A stretch of 43,353 nucleotides of DNA, from NCBI GenBank assembly GCA_046727955.1, contig JBKPDO010000230.1, forward strand, positions 1 through 43,353, written 5' to 3'. Positions 26,554 through 34,293 of the stretch are shown piece by piece (the stretch's first letter is position 1; every line of letters begins with the position of its first letter). Below the pieces are notes generated by a model. The model was given only the letters and a program-made list of their open reading frames with translations, was not told the origin of the DNA and searched no databases. The translations under genes were made by a program, and so were the position numbers. Source of the DNA: DASVXQ01 sp046727955 (lineage in GTDB: Bacteria > Actinomycetota > CALGFH01).

Positions 26554-27282
26554 GTGAACCTCTATCGCGAGCAGGGCGTGGTGCTGCGCACCTATAGGCT
26601 CGGCGAGGCCGACCGCATCGTAGTGCTCATGTCCCAGGGCGAGGGCAAGGTGCGCGCGGTGGCCAAGGGGGTGCGCAAGACCAGATCCCGCTTCGGTGGC
26701 CGCCTGGAGCCGTTCACCCACGTGGACCTCTCCCTGTACCGCGGGCGCGAGCTGGACATCATCACCCAGGCGGAGGTCGTGAACCCCTTCAGGGGCCTTC
26801 GCGAGGACTACGACCGGGTGGTGGCCGGCACCGCCATGCTCGAGGCGGTCGACCAGGTGGCGCAGGAGCGGGAGGCGGCGGTGCGGCTGTTCCTGCTGCT
26901 GGTCCGGGCCCTGCGCGCGCTCGACGCGCTGGCCGGCGACCCTGCCGTGCTGCTGGACGCCTTCCTGCTCAAGCTCATGGCCCTGGAGGGCTACCGGCCG
27001 GTGCTGGGCGAGTGCGCGAGCTGCGGCCGCGGCGCCGATCTGCGCGCCTTCTCCACCGTCCGGGGCGGGGCGCTGTGCGCCACCTGCCGCGACGGCACCG
27101 AATCGCTGCTCGACCCTGGCACCGTGCCACTGCTGGCCCACCTGCTCGGCGGGGACATGGAGCAGGTGGCGGCCACCCAGCCGCGGCCGTCCCCGCGGCG
27201 CGAGGCGGCGGGCGTGGTCAAGAGCTACGTCGAATACCACCTCGACCGTCGCCTCCGCTCCTATCCCATGGTGAACCGCTGA
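26554..27282 (+). CDS. recO: DNA repair protein RecO
   Basis: The 242-residue RecO acts with RecF and RecR to load RecA on gapped DNA. The N-terminal OB-fold begins LYREQGVVLRTYRLGEADRIV. The C-terminal part carries a four-Cys zinc site at Cys154/157 and Cys175/178 (CASC...CATC). GTG 26554 is preceded by AGGAGGG at a somewhat long distance. The stop overlaps the start of uppS (TGATG). recO-uppS after era is a classical Gram-positive order. Confidence 0.93.
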   Translation: MNLYREQGVVLRTYRLGEADRIVVLMSQGEGKVRAVAKGVRKTRSRFGGRLEPFTHVDLSLYRGRELDIITQAEVVNPFRGLREDYDRVVAGTAMLEAVDQVAQEREAAVRLFLLLVRALRALDALAGDPAVLLDAFLLKLMALEGYRPVLGECASCGRGADLRAFSTVRGGALCATCRDGTESLLDPGTVPLLAHLLGGDMEQVAATQPRPSPRREAAGVVKSYVEYHLDRRLRSYPMVNR

Positions 27283-28055
27283 TGCCCAGTCGCAACCCGC
27301 GCGCGCTACCGCCCGATCTCGACCCAAGGGCGCTGCCCGATCACGTCGCCATCGTCATGGACGGCAACGGCCGCTGGGCGGGGGAGCGGGGACTGCCCAG
27401 GAACAAGGGCCACGAGGCGGGCGAGAAGGCGCTGTTCGACACCGTCGAGGGCGGTCTCGACGTGGGGCTGTCGTGGCTCACGGTGTGGGCGTTCTCGACC
27501 GAGAACTGGCGCCGGCCAGCCTCCGAGGTCCGCTTCCTGATGAACTTCAACGAGTCCCTGCTGGTGCGCCGCTCGCACGAGCTGGACGAGCGCAACGTGC
27601 GCATCCGCTTCATCGGGCGGCGCGACCGCATCCCACCGCACGTGCGCCGGCGCATCCGCGAGGCGGAAGAGCTCACCGCCGGCAACACCCAGATGACCCT
27701 GGCGGTCGCGCTCGACTACGGCGGCCGGGACGAGCTGATCCGAGCCGTGCGCCGCCTGGTCACCGAGGCTCGCGCCGGTGAGGCGCCCAAGCGCATCGAC
27801 GAGCGCGCCATCACCGCGCGCCTGGACGCGCCTGACATGCCAGACGTCGACCTGCTGATCCGCACCGCCGGTGAGCACCGGCTGTCGAATTTCCTGCTGT
27901 GGCAGCTCTACTACGCCGAGGTGTACTTCACCCCGCTGCGCTGGCCGGATTTCAACCGGCACGAGCTGTTTGGCGCCATGCGCGATTACCAGGGGCGCCA
28001 GCGCCGCTTCGGCGCCGTGCCCACGCCCGAGAGCCGATTGGGAGCCTCATCGTGA
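27282..28055 (+). CDS. uppS: Isoprenyl diphosphate synthase (undecaprenyl/decaprenyl type)
   Basis: This 257-residue cis-prenyltransferase makes the polyprenyl carrier lipid for cell wall synthesis from isopentenyl diphosphate. The active-site segment VAIVMDGNGRWA (catalytic Asp27, followed by GNGR) and the downstream FSTENWRRP, RIRFIGRRD, LDYGGRDEL and LLIRTAGEHRLSNFLLWQ motifs are all present, as is YYAEVYFTP. ATG 27282 overlaps recO and is chosen over the longer open frame. In actinobacteria the product may be decaprenyl rather than undecaprenyl diphosphate. An IS607-type element lies directly downstream. Confidence 0.94.
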   Translation: MPSRNPRALPPDLDPRALPDHVAIVMDGNGRWAGERGLPRNKGHEAGEKALFDTVEGGLDVGLSWLTVWAFSTENWRRPASEVRFLMNFNESLLVRRSHELDERNVRIRFIGRRDRIPPHVRRRIREAEELTAGNTQMTLAVALDYGGRDELIRAVRRLVTEARAGEAPKRIDERAITARLDAPDMPDVDLLIRTAGEHRLSNFLLWQLYYAEVYFTPLRWPDFNRHELFGAMRDYQGRQRRFGAVPTPESRLGASS

Positions 28056-28116
28056 CCACTGACGCGCTGGCGCCGCACCACGTCCGGCTCGCCATGCGGT
28101 ACCGTTGCCCAGATCA

Positions 28117-29562
28117 TCAGGGTGTATCTGTAATCCGGGCAGCCGGCGCTTGCGCGCCGACGGTGCCGGTCCCACCCAGCATGCGGCTGGTGCCGGCTTC
28201 TCGGTTCGTCGCGGTCCGCCCGGCCAGGCCGGGTCTTACGTCCGCTCCCCGAGCGGTTTGCGTCTCGGGGCCACTCCCCGCGACGTTTGAAGCCTCGAGG
28301 TTGTCGATCTCGCTGAGGTCGAGATCTTCGACGAGCTCGGCGAGGTTACGGGCGGCATTGAGATCCCGGTCCAGCACCAGCCCGCAGGCCGGGTCCTCGC
28401 AGCGGAAGACCCGCTCGGAAAGGTGCAGTTTGGCTTTCACCACACCGCAGGCCGAGCAGGTCTTGGAGGATGAGTAGAACGGGTCGGCCTCGACCAGCCG
28501 GGCGCCCCGCCAGGCCGCCTTGTAGCCGAGCAGGCGGCGGAGCTGCCCGAACCCGGCATCGACGATCGTCCGGGCCAGGCGGCGGTTGCGCACCATCCCG
28601 GCGACGTTGAGCTGCTCGACCACCACGGTGCCATGCTCGCAGACCAGCCGGCTGGTCAGCTTGTGGAGCCCGTCGCGGCGGATCCACGCTGCCCGCGCCT
28701 CGACCTTGGCGATCCGCCGGCGGGTCTGCTGCTGGCGGCGGCTTGGCCGCGTTCGTCCGGCGGCGATGCGCTGGCGTTCCTGGCGCTGCCAGTGGCGTTG
28801 CAGCCGGCGCCGTTTGCGCTGCACCTGGGCAAGCGGCCGCGGGTTTTCGACCTGCTCGCCGGTCGACAGCACCGCCAGGTGCTGCACGCCCACGTCCACC
28901 CCGACGGTGCTCGTGTGGCCGTTGGCGACGGGGAGCTGATGTTCGACCTGGCAGGTCAAGCTCACATACCAGCGGTCGGCGGTCCGGGAGATGGTGGCAG
29001 CGAGGATGCGGCCGCTGCCGCGCTCCAGGTGGCGGGCGAGCCTGCGGGTCGACTCGTGGGTCTTGATACGTCCCAGCCGCGGCAGGGTGACGTGGTGGCG
29101 GTCCGGCTCTACCCGGATCGTGCCGGTGGTGAACCGGCAGGCATCCCGGCTGCGGCCCTTGCGCTTGAACCGGGGGAAGCCGACCGTCCGGCCTTTCCGG
29201 CGGCCGTGGCGGGAATCCGCCCAGTTCTTCAGTCCTCGTGCCAGCCCGTCCAGCCCCGACGAGTACGACTCCTTGGAGTTTTCGTTCCACCAGGGCGCGG
29301 CCTCCGCCTTGGCGCGGTTCCACTCCCGCCGCAGCGCCGGCAGGCTCCACAGCACCGCCACGTCCTCCTCGCCGGCCGCTCGCCGGTCGAGCCGCGCTTT
29401 GACCAGCGCAAGGCCCCAGTTGTAGGCAAACCGGCTGGCGCCCGTGTGGGAGGCGAGCCGGCCCTGCTGGCGTGGGGTCGGGTCCAGCGCGAACCGGTAC
29501 GCCTGCTGGACGGTCGCCGCGGTTGTCGCCGTCGCCATGGTCGCCATGGTCGCCGCCATCAC
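28117..29562 (-). CDS. tnpB: IS607-type TnpB RNA-guided nuclease
   Basis: This 481-residue TnpB is ancestral to Cas12. RuvC-like catalytic residues are visible: Asp223 in GVDVGVQHLA, Glu316 in VVVEQLNV and Asp400 in DRDLNAARN. A Cys4 zinc finger is formed by Cys369/372 (CSACG) and Cys388/393. GTG 29562 overlaps tnpA, but ATG codons at 29559 and further in are equally possible and the first 17 residues (Met/Ala/Thr repeats) are not conserved. The Arg/Pro-rich tail after residue 420 overlaps the likely guide-RNA region, as is usual for TnpB. Confidence 0.92.
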   Translation of the reverse strand: MMAATMATMATATTAATVQQAYRFALDPTPRQQGRLASHTGASRFAYNWGLALVKARLDRRAAGEEDVAVLWSLPALRREWNRAKAEAAPWWNENSKESYSSGLDGLARGLKNWADSRHGRRKGRTVGFPRFKRKGRSRDACRFTTGTIRVEPDRHHVTLPRLGRIKTHESTRRLARHLERGSGRILAATISRTADRWYVSLTCQVEHQLPVANGHTSTVGVDVGVQHLAVLSTGEQVENPRPLAQVQRKRRRLQRHWQRQERQRIAAGRTRPSRRQQQTRRRIAKVEARAAWIRRDGLHKLTSRLVCEHGTVVVEQLNVAGMVRNRRLARTIVDAGFGQLRRLLGYKAAWRGARLVEADPFYSSSKTCSACGVVKAKLHLSERVFRCEDPACGLVLDRDLNAARNLAELVEDLDLSEIDNLEASNVAGSGPETQTARGADVRPGLAGRTATNREAGTSRMLGGTGTVGAQAPAARITDTP

Positions 29563-30134
29563 GCGCTCCGCTTGGCCGCGGTCAACGCCCGCAGCGCCCG
29601 GTTACGCGCCCCGCGGCGGCCGTACAGCCGGGCGCAGAAGCTGGTCAGCACCTCGATCACGTCGCGGACCAGGTCGTCGGTGGTCTCGCCGTCGTCAGCG
29701 ACCAGGATGCGGCGTCCCTGCGCGGCCAGCGCGGCCTGGAGCTGCTCGACGCCGAAGCGGGCCAGGCGGTCGCGATGCTCGACCACGATCGTGGTCACCT
29801 GCGCATCGGCGAGCAGCCGGGCGAGCTTCGGCCGCCGCCCGTTCAGCCCCGACCCGACCTCGGTCACCACCTGGTCGACCGGGAGCTGCTGGCCGCTTGC
29901 CCACCCCGCCGCGCGGGCGACCTGGCGGTCCAGGTCGGCGCGCTGATCATGAGACGACACGCGCGCGTAGACGACCGAGCGTCCATGCCCGCTCACCGGC
30001 GCCATCGCGACGTCGACCAGGATCGTCCCGCTGGGCAGTTGCCGCGCCGGCACGGGCAGGATGCCGCGCTGCCACCAGCGCCACGCGGTCTGGTAGTGGA
30101 CACCCTGTTGCGCGGCCCATTCCGACAGCTTCAT
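29559..30134 (-). CDS. tnpA: IS607-type serine recombinase TnpA
   Basis: This 191-residue transposase has an N-terminal MerR-like helix-turn-helix (KLSEWAAQQGVHYQTAWRWWQRG) and then the catalytic serine-recombinase domain. The domain has YARVSSHDQ (nucleophile probably Ser60) and downstream VVEHRDRLARFG. This order, DNA-binding domain first, is specific to IS607 TnpA. It moves the element through a circular intermediate. The start ATG 30134 is 24 bases from an 11-bp palindrome. Confidence 0.93.
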   Translation of the reverse strand: MKLSEWAAQQGVHYQTAWRWWQRGILPVPARQLPSGTILVDVAMAPVSGHGRSVVYARVSSHDQRADLDRQVARAAGWASGQQLPVDQVVTEVGSGLNGRRPKLARLLADAQVTTIVVEHRDRLARFGVEQLQAALAAQGRRILVADDGETTDDLVRDVIEVLTSFCARLYGRRGARNRALRALTAAKRSA

Positions 30135-30157
30135 GCGACGCAGATTAACACATACGT

Positions 30158-30183
30158 TCGATGATGTCTGCTGACATCATCGA
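30158..30183. promoter_or_regulatory. 11-bp palindrome upstream of tnpA
   Basis: TCGATGATGTC (30158-30168) and GACATCATCGA (30173-30183) form a perfect 11-bp inverted repeat with loop TGCT. It lies just upstream of the tnpA start and could be the element's end site, an operator bound by TnpA, or part of the target. No second copy was noticed at the other end of the element. Confidence 0.5.
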
Positions 30184-30320
30184 CAGCAGTTCACTGCCCT
30201 CGAGCGGCCCCGCAGTGACGGGCGAGACCTTGCAGAATGCCCATGCAACGTGAGGGATCCTCGAACGTTTTCCCGGCACGGTGGTGAGACGACCGGGGGA
30301 GCGTGCTGCTGGAGGTGGGG

Positions 30321-30701
30321 ATGGACTCCAGGGGAACGGCGGGCGGGCCTGGGCCGGTGGGACCAGGGCCGGTGGCGCCGTCCCGCACCGCCTCACGGCG
30401 GCGCAGCACGCGTGACGAGGCGCTGGCGCGCCTGGAACGCTGGAAGCGCGGCGTCGCGGTCGTCACGGTGGTCGGGTTCGGTGCGCTGATCGGGCTCGTC
30501 GCGGCCGTCGGCGCGCGCGGCGCCACGACCACACCATCGCAGCGCGGGCCCTCGGGCGACGGCACGCGGCAGGTGGCTCCGAGCCAGGCGCCGGACGACG
30601 ACTTCTTCAGCAACAGCACTGGCGCCGATGACGGCGGTGGCGGCTTCGGTTTCGGCAGCGACGGCTCGCAGGCCCCGCTCGGGCGTTCCAGTGCCTCCTG
30701 A
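30321..30701 (+). CDS. Small single-span membrane protein, unknown function
   Basis: This 126-residue protein has no family recognised. A Gly/Pro- and Arg-rich cytoplasmic N-terminus (about 1-47) is followed by one hydrophobic helix (VAVVTVVGFGALIGLVAAVG, about 49-68) and an outer tail. That tail is rich in Asp, Gly and Ser, with DDDFF and GGGGFGFGS. ATG 30321 is chosen over GTG 30303 because GGAGGTGGGG lies in front. Similar small proteins precede ferric-reductase/ApbE-like clusters in actinobacteria; that link is speculative here because the following sequence is degraded. Confidence 0.6.
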   Translation: MDSRGTAGGPGPVGPGPVAPSRTASRRRSTRDEALARLERWKRGVAVVTVVGFGALIGLVAAVGARGATTTPSQRGPSGDGTRQVAPSQAPDDDFFSNSTGADDGGGGFGFGSDGSQAPLGRSSAS

Positions 30702-30824
30702 GCCGCCACCTGCTGATCTCCTGCTCGAGGGGCGGATGCGGCGACTGGCACTCCACGCCATTGGGGACCGAGGTCACGGTGGTCACGGAGAGCGCGGTGG
30801 CTGGCGAGAGCCGGCGGGATCACG

Positions 30825-31148
30825 GTGCGGCTCGAGGGCGTGCTGTGGGATGGCTTCGAAGGGTCCCTGCAGCTGCTGGTGCAGGGCTGGGTGCCGCCAG
30901 ACGGCCCGTTGCGGGTCACCGACAACCGGCTCTACCTGCAGAGCCGCGCCGGCGTGAGCTATCAGGGCCGGATCAGCGTCTTCGGCGGTATGCAGCTGCG
31001 CGGCCACATCCGCCCCGACCGCGCCGGAGCGCCGCCGCTCGCGGTGACGATCGACCTCCTAGGGTCCCGCGCCGGCGTCGTCAGCGGGATCGTCCGGGCG
31101 GCGCGCACCTCCGACAGCATGCCCGCCGGGCTCAGCCCCGGCGTGTGA
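30825..31148 (+). CDS. Small beta-rich protein or 3' remnant of a larger gene
   Basis: A 107-residue frame from GTG 30825 has good codon use and alternating hydrophobic residues (RVTDNRLYLQSRAG, YQGRISVFGGMQLRG, LAVTIDLLGSRAGVVSGIVRA). The pattern resembles the C-terminal beta domain found after some actinobacterial ferric-reductase-like membrane proteins. The stretch before it (30702-30824) has other frames with plausible peptide (CGDWHSTPLGTEVTVVTES), so a frameshifted larger gene is possible. No strong ribosome site is present. Confidence 0.35.
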   Translation: MRLEGVLWDGFEGSLQLLVQGWVPPDGPLRVTDNRLYLQSRAGVSYQGRISVFGGMQLRGHIRPDRAGAPPLAVTIDLLGSRAGVVSGIVRAARTSDSMPAGLSPGV

Positions 31149-31183
31149 CCCGGCCCGGCGTGTGACCGGCCCGGCGTGTGACC
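31137..31183 (+). repeat. Three 14-bp tandem repeats before the GNAT gene
   Basis: CCCGGCGTGTGACC occurs at 31137-31150, 31154-31167 and 31170-31183. The first copy contains the stop codon of the preceding frame. The short, regular spacing suggests replication slippage. Too few and too short for a CRISPR. Confidence 0.65.
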
Positions 31184-31237
31184 GGCCCGGCGCCGCTACA
31201 CTCGGCTGGCGGAGTCCGTCCCGAGCCCTCTGGAGCC

Positions 31238-32116
31238 ATGCCGCCTGCCGGTCCGATCCGTCCCGCCCTGGACCACGAGCTGGCCCTGCTCGCCGACAGC
31301 TACCGGCGCGCCAGCTTCAACCCCCAGCTGGCGGAGGTGGACCGCTTCGCCAGGGATACGCTCGGCGGCGAGGTCTTCGTCGCCGAGCAGGACGGCGATC
31401 TCGTCGGCGCCTCGGCCTGCGCGAGCTTCGGCCAGAGCGGCTGGGTTGGCGCGGTGGCTGTGGTGCCGGAGCGGCGCCGCGGCGGGCTGGGCAGGGCGCT
31501 GACGCAGGCCGCCATCGAGCGGCTGTTCCAGCTCGGCGCCAGGACGGTGATGCTGTACGCGACCGAGATGGGTAGGCCGCTGTATGAGCGGCTCGGCTTC
31601 GTGGCGGAGGGGGAGTGCGTCACTGTGGGCGGCGAGCGGCCGGCACGGAGAGGGCGGCTGCGTCGCGGGGCGTCGCGCGGGGCGTCGCGCGGTGGGTCGA
31701 TGCCCGACGGGGTGCGGCCCGCGCGCGCCGGTGACCTGGAGGTGGCCCTGGACATCGACCGGGACGCCACCGGCGAGAACCGGGCCGGGCTGCTGACCGC
31801 GTTCTGGCCGCGGGGGGCGCTGGTGGCCGAGTCGGGAGGCCGGCTGCGGGGCTACTTCCTCTCGTCCCCTTGGCGGCCGGGCGGCGGGATCGTCGCCGAG
31901 GACCCCGACAGCGGCCTCGCCCTCATCGCCGCCGCGCGCCAGCACACCGGCGGCGAGCTGTATCTGTCGATTCCGAGCGGCAACGTGCCCGCCCTGCGCG
32001 CGCTGGCCGTTCGCGGCGTGCCCGAGCACTCCCGCACCACCCGGATGCGCCTGGGTCCTCCTCTGGAGTGGCAGCCGCTTGCCCTGTTCAGCACCTTCAA
32101 CCTCTTCTGGGGCTGA
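31238..32116 (+). CDS. GNAT-family acetyltransferase, two-lobed
   Basis: This 292-residue protein has an N-terminal GNAT domain (about 1-130). Its acetyl-CoA loop reads VVPERRRGGLGRALT, followed by YERLGFVAEGE. A basic linker with RGASRGASRGGS leads to a second, degenerate domain (about 150-292), VRPARAGDLEVALDIDRDATGENR, that resembles the C-terminal half of tandem GNAT proteins. The acceptor substrate is unknown. ATG 31238 is chosen because GGAG precedes it and the tandem repeat lies in any longer reading. The gene is convergent with the AMIN-like gene. Confidence 0.82.
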   Translation: MPPAGPIRPALDHELALLADSYRRASFNPQLAEVDRFARDTLGGEVFVAEQDGDLVGASACASFGQSGWVGAVAVVPERRRGGLGRALTQAAIERLFQLGARTVMLYATEMGRPLYERLGFVAEGECVTVGGERPARRGRLRRGASRGASRGGSMPDGVRPARAGDLEVALDIDRDATGENRAGLLTAFWPRGALVAESGGRLRGYFLSSPWRPGGGIVAEDPDSGLALIAAARQHTGGELYLSIPSGNVPALRALAVRGVPEHSRTTRMRLGPPLEWQPLALFSTFNLFWG

Positions 32117-32125
32117 CCGGGCGGG

Positions 32126-32665
32126 TCAGGCGCGGACGTCGACCATGATCCGGGGCGGGTCGCTCGCCTCGAGGACGCGGAAGCCGGTGCGGGCGCGCAG
32201 GCCCAGCCCGAACCGCACCCGGCCCTCGAAGTCGCTGGCGAGCCGGACCTGTCGCAGCGAGTCGTAGGCCGGCGTGATCGACTGGGGCTCGAAGCTGGGG
32301 TCGCCGCCGGTGTCGTGCGCCAGCGCCGGCCGGAACGTCACCCCCAGAACCGCGCTGCCCCGCAGCGGCAGGCGCGCGCCGGCGCCGTCCTGGACCACGC
32401 GGACGTAGCCGACCTGCCAGCTCGGCAGGGCTCGGTCGAAGGTGAACTGCACCCGGTCGAAGCCGTTCCCCTGGCTGGCCTGGACCGAGACCAGCCGGCT
32501 GGCCGCCTGGACGTCGTGCGACCGGGCCGCCGTGGCGGTGCGGAAGGCGGGACCAGGCGGCGGCTGGCTCTGCCCGCGGACCGCCGGGGGACGATGCGCC
32601 GACCAGACGCCCAGCAGGAACGCGCCGGCCAGGATCAGCAGCACAAGGTTCCGCAACCGTCGCAT
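32126..32665 (-). CDS. Secreted AMIN-like domain protein
   Basis: This 179-residue protein has an N-terminal signal or anchor helix (LRNLVLLILAGAFLLGVWSA, residues 4-23), then a Pro/Gln-rich linker. A C-terminal AMIN-like domain follows (GFDRVQFTFDRALPSWQVGYV, LRQVRLASDFEGRVRFGLGL, and a terminal PPRIMVDVR). Such domains are common in actinobacterial cell-envelope proteins and may bind wall polymers; the function here is not known. No lipobox Cys is visible. It lies tail to tail with the GNAT gene and head to head with deoC. Confidence 0.78.
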   Translation of the reverse strand: MRRLRNLVLLILAGAFLLGVWSAHRPPAVRGQSQPPPGPAFRTATAARSHDVQAASRLVSVQASQGNGFDRVQFTFDRALPSWQVGYVRVVQDGAGARLPLRGSAVLGVTFRPALAHDTGGDPSFEPQSITPAYDSLRQVRLASDFEGRVRFGLGLRARTGFRVLEASDPPRIMVDVRA

Positions 32666-32763
32666 GCGCCGCCCTCCTCCCGGTCACGCTGAGGCGCCCG
32701 GCGCTGGGACGCCCGGCACGATCACCATACAATCGGTCAATGGCCACTACCACGGTTCCCATA

Positions 32764-32870
32764 GCACAGGCGCTCTTGGGGGGCCGTGGGGGGAGCTCGC
32801 TCCCCCCCACATGGATCGACCTGCCCCGGCGCGCGGAGCGCGCGCCGTGGGGGGAGCGAGCTCCCCCCAC
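32764..32870 (+). repeat. Interspersed hairpin repeat, copies 2 and 3 (upstream of deoC)
   Basis: The block GCACAGGCGCTCTTGGGG (32764-32781) is identical to that at 13029-13046. It is followed by GTGGGGGGAGC-TC-GCTCCCCCCCAC (32786-32810) and ends in CACATGGAT. A second hairpin, GTGGGGGGAGC-GA-GCTCCCCCCAC (32847-32870), is a perfect 11-bp stem and also runs into CACATGGA. They fill most of the gap between the AMIN-like gene and deoC. Confidence 0.7.
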
Positions 32871-32942
32871 ATGGAACGAGGTCCAAGGGCGTGTGACTGC
32901 GCCGAGAATGTGACCTGAAGACCTGAGTAGGGAGGTTCGTGA

Positions 32943-33896
32943 ATGGCAGCGACGCCGGTTCGGCTTGCGGAGGCTGGCGACGGGTTCCTGCACCAGGTCG
33001 AGCTGGGGCCGGTCCTGTCGCGCTTCGCGGTCGACCAGGTCGGGGCCGAGGAGCGCGCCGCCGCCCTGGCCAAGCGAAGCATCAAGAAGGAATCCAAGGT
33101 CGCGGCCCTGCGGCTGGCCGTCTCGGTGATGGACCTCACCACCCTCGAGGGGTCGGACACCGTCGGCAAGGTGGAGGCGCTCTGCGCCAAGGCCAAGCGG
33201 CCCGACCCCGCCGACCCGAGCGTCCCGCCGGTGGGGGCCGTCTGCGTCTACCCGACCCTGGTCGCCACGGCCAAGCGCGAGCTGGCCGGCTCGTCGGTGA
33301 AGGTCGCCTCGGTTGCCACCGCCTTCCCCAGCGGCCAGGCCCCGCTCGACGTGCGCCTGGCGGAGGTGGGCCAGGCGGTCGATGCCGGCGCCGACGAGAT
33401 CGACATGGTGATCAACCGGGGTGCGTTCCTGGCTGGCCACTACCGCGAGGTCTTCGAAGAGATCGTCGCCGTGAAGGAGGCTAGCGGCCCCGCCCGGCTC
33501 AAGGTGATCCTGGAGACCGGTGAGCTGGGCAGCTACGACAACGTGCGGCGCGCCAGCGTGCTGGCGATGGCGGCGGGCGCGGACTTCATCAAGACCTCCA
33601 CCGGCAAGGTCCAGCCGGCCGCGACCCTGCCCGTGGCGGTGGTCATGCTCGAGGCGATCCGCGACTTCCACCAGCGCACCGGCCAGATGGTCGGCTTCAA
33701 GGCCGCCGGTGGCGTCCGCACCGCCAAGCAGGCGATCCAGTACCTGGTGGTGGTGAACGAGACCGTCGGCCAGGAGTGGCTCACCCCGCAGTGGCTGCGG
33801 ATCGGCGCCTCCAGCCTCCTGAACGACTGCCTGATGCAGCTCGCCAAGGAGCGCACCGGCCGCTACCAGTCCGCCGACTACTTCACCATCGACTGA
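32943..33896 (+). CDS. deoC: Deoxyribose-phosphate aldolase
   Basis: The 317-residue DERA splits 2-deoxyribose-5-phosphate into glyceraldehyde-3-phosphate and acetaldehyde in nucleoside breakdown. The Schiff-base lysine is Lys217 in FIKTSTGK. The second lysine lies in GFKAAGGVR, and acidic residues in MDLTTLEG and EIDMVIN match the catalytic set. It is longer than the 220-260 residues of many bacterial enzymes and resembles the longer eukaryotic/actinobacterial type. GGGAGG precedes ATG 32943. It follows the hairpin repeat block. No other deo genes are nearby, although cdd lies 10 kb away. Confidence 0.93.
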   Translation: MAATPVRLAEAGDGFLHQVELGPVLSRFAVDQVGAEERAAALAKRSIKKESKVAALRLAVSVMDLTTLEGSDTVGKVEALCAKAKRPDPADPSVPPVGAVCVYPTLVATAKRELAGSSVKVASVATAFPSGQAPLDVRLAEVGQAVDAGADEIDMVINRGAFLAGHYREVFEEIVAVKEASGPARLKVILETGELGSYDNVRRASVLAMAAGADFIKTSTGKVQPAATLPVAVVMLEAIRDFHQRTGQMVGFKAAGGVRTAKQAIQYLVVVNETVGQEWLTPQWLRIGASSLLNDCLMQLAKERTGRYQSADYFTID

Positions 33897-33899
33897 AGG

Positions 33900-34165
33900 G
33901 GTCGTCCACCGGCCCGACCTGCACAGCTCGATCCAACGCGGACCAGGTTAAGGCCAGCGCGATCAGACGTGCTGCAGGTGGGTCTTGGCCATGCCGGGGT
34001 AGCGGGCGTGGTGCAGGTCGCTGCGGCGGGAAGCCGGGGCGATGGTGCCCTCGATCCCGGACCGGTGGGCGTGGCGGTCGCGCCAGGCCGGGGTGGCCTG
34101 CTCGGCGCGGATGCTGTGCTAGGTCTCGTATTGGCGGCGGGGTCGGAAGGTGAGATGCCGGGGGC
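33900..34165 (-). pseudogene. IS1182-type transposase, C-terminal remnant
   Basis: Read on the minus strand, this stretch gives HLTFRPRRQYET, a stop, then HSIRAEQATPAW, HRSGIEGTIAPASRR and YPGMAKTHLQHV, again a stop, and in another frame LNLVRVGS. These are the conserved end segments of IS1182-family DDE transposases (RAGIEGT...RYxGLAKTHLQHV...AAxNLVR). At least two stops and one shift show that it is dead. It occupies the gap downstream of deoC. Confidence 0.7.
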
Positions 34166-34293
34166 GTGGGCCAGCCCGAGGCGTCCTCCACATCCTCTTT
34201 GCGGCCGTAGTTCACCATGAACCAGTCTGCCACGTCATCCAGAAGGCAGGACCGGCTGAGCATCAAAGGGGCCGTCAGCTGGGGTGCAGGCGC

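Larger units (their letters stand above)
28060..30183 (-). mobile_element. IS607-family insertion sequence (tnpA-tnpB), apparently intact
   Basis: The element has the two-gene IS607 layout: a serine recombinase (tnpA) followed on the same strand by tnpB with a four-base overlap. Both frames are open and keep their catalytic residues. The exact ends were not determined; the given limits run from just after uppS to the palindrome upstream of tnpA. IS607 elements leave few landmarks because they need little target sequence. The region after tnpB (about 28060-28290, read leftward) is where its guide RNA would be encoded. Confidence 0.8.

Noticed and set aside
31137..31183. CRISPR-like array
   Set aside because: Three 14-base units with 2-3 base gaps are slippage repeats; there are no spacers or cas genes. 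The same holds for the array at 1-51.
33925..34266. Minus-strand open frame covering the IS1182 tail
   Set aside because: Its frame differs from that of the recognisable transposase segments; the peptide MVNYGRKEDVEDASGW at its start is not a known protein.
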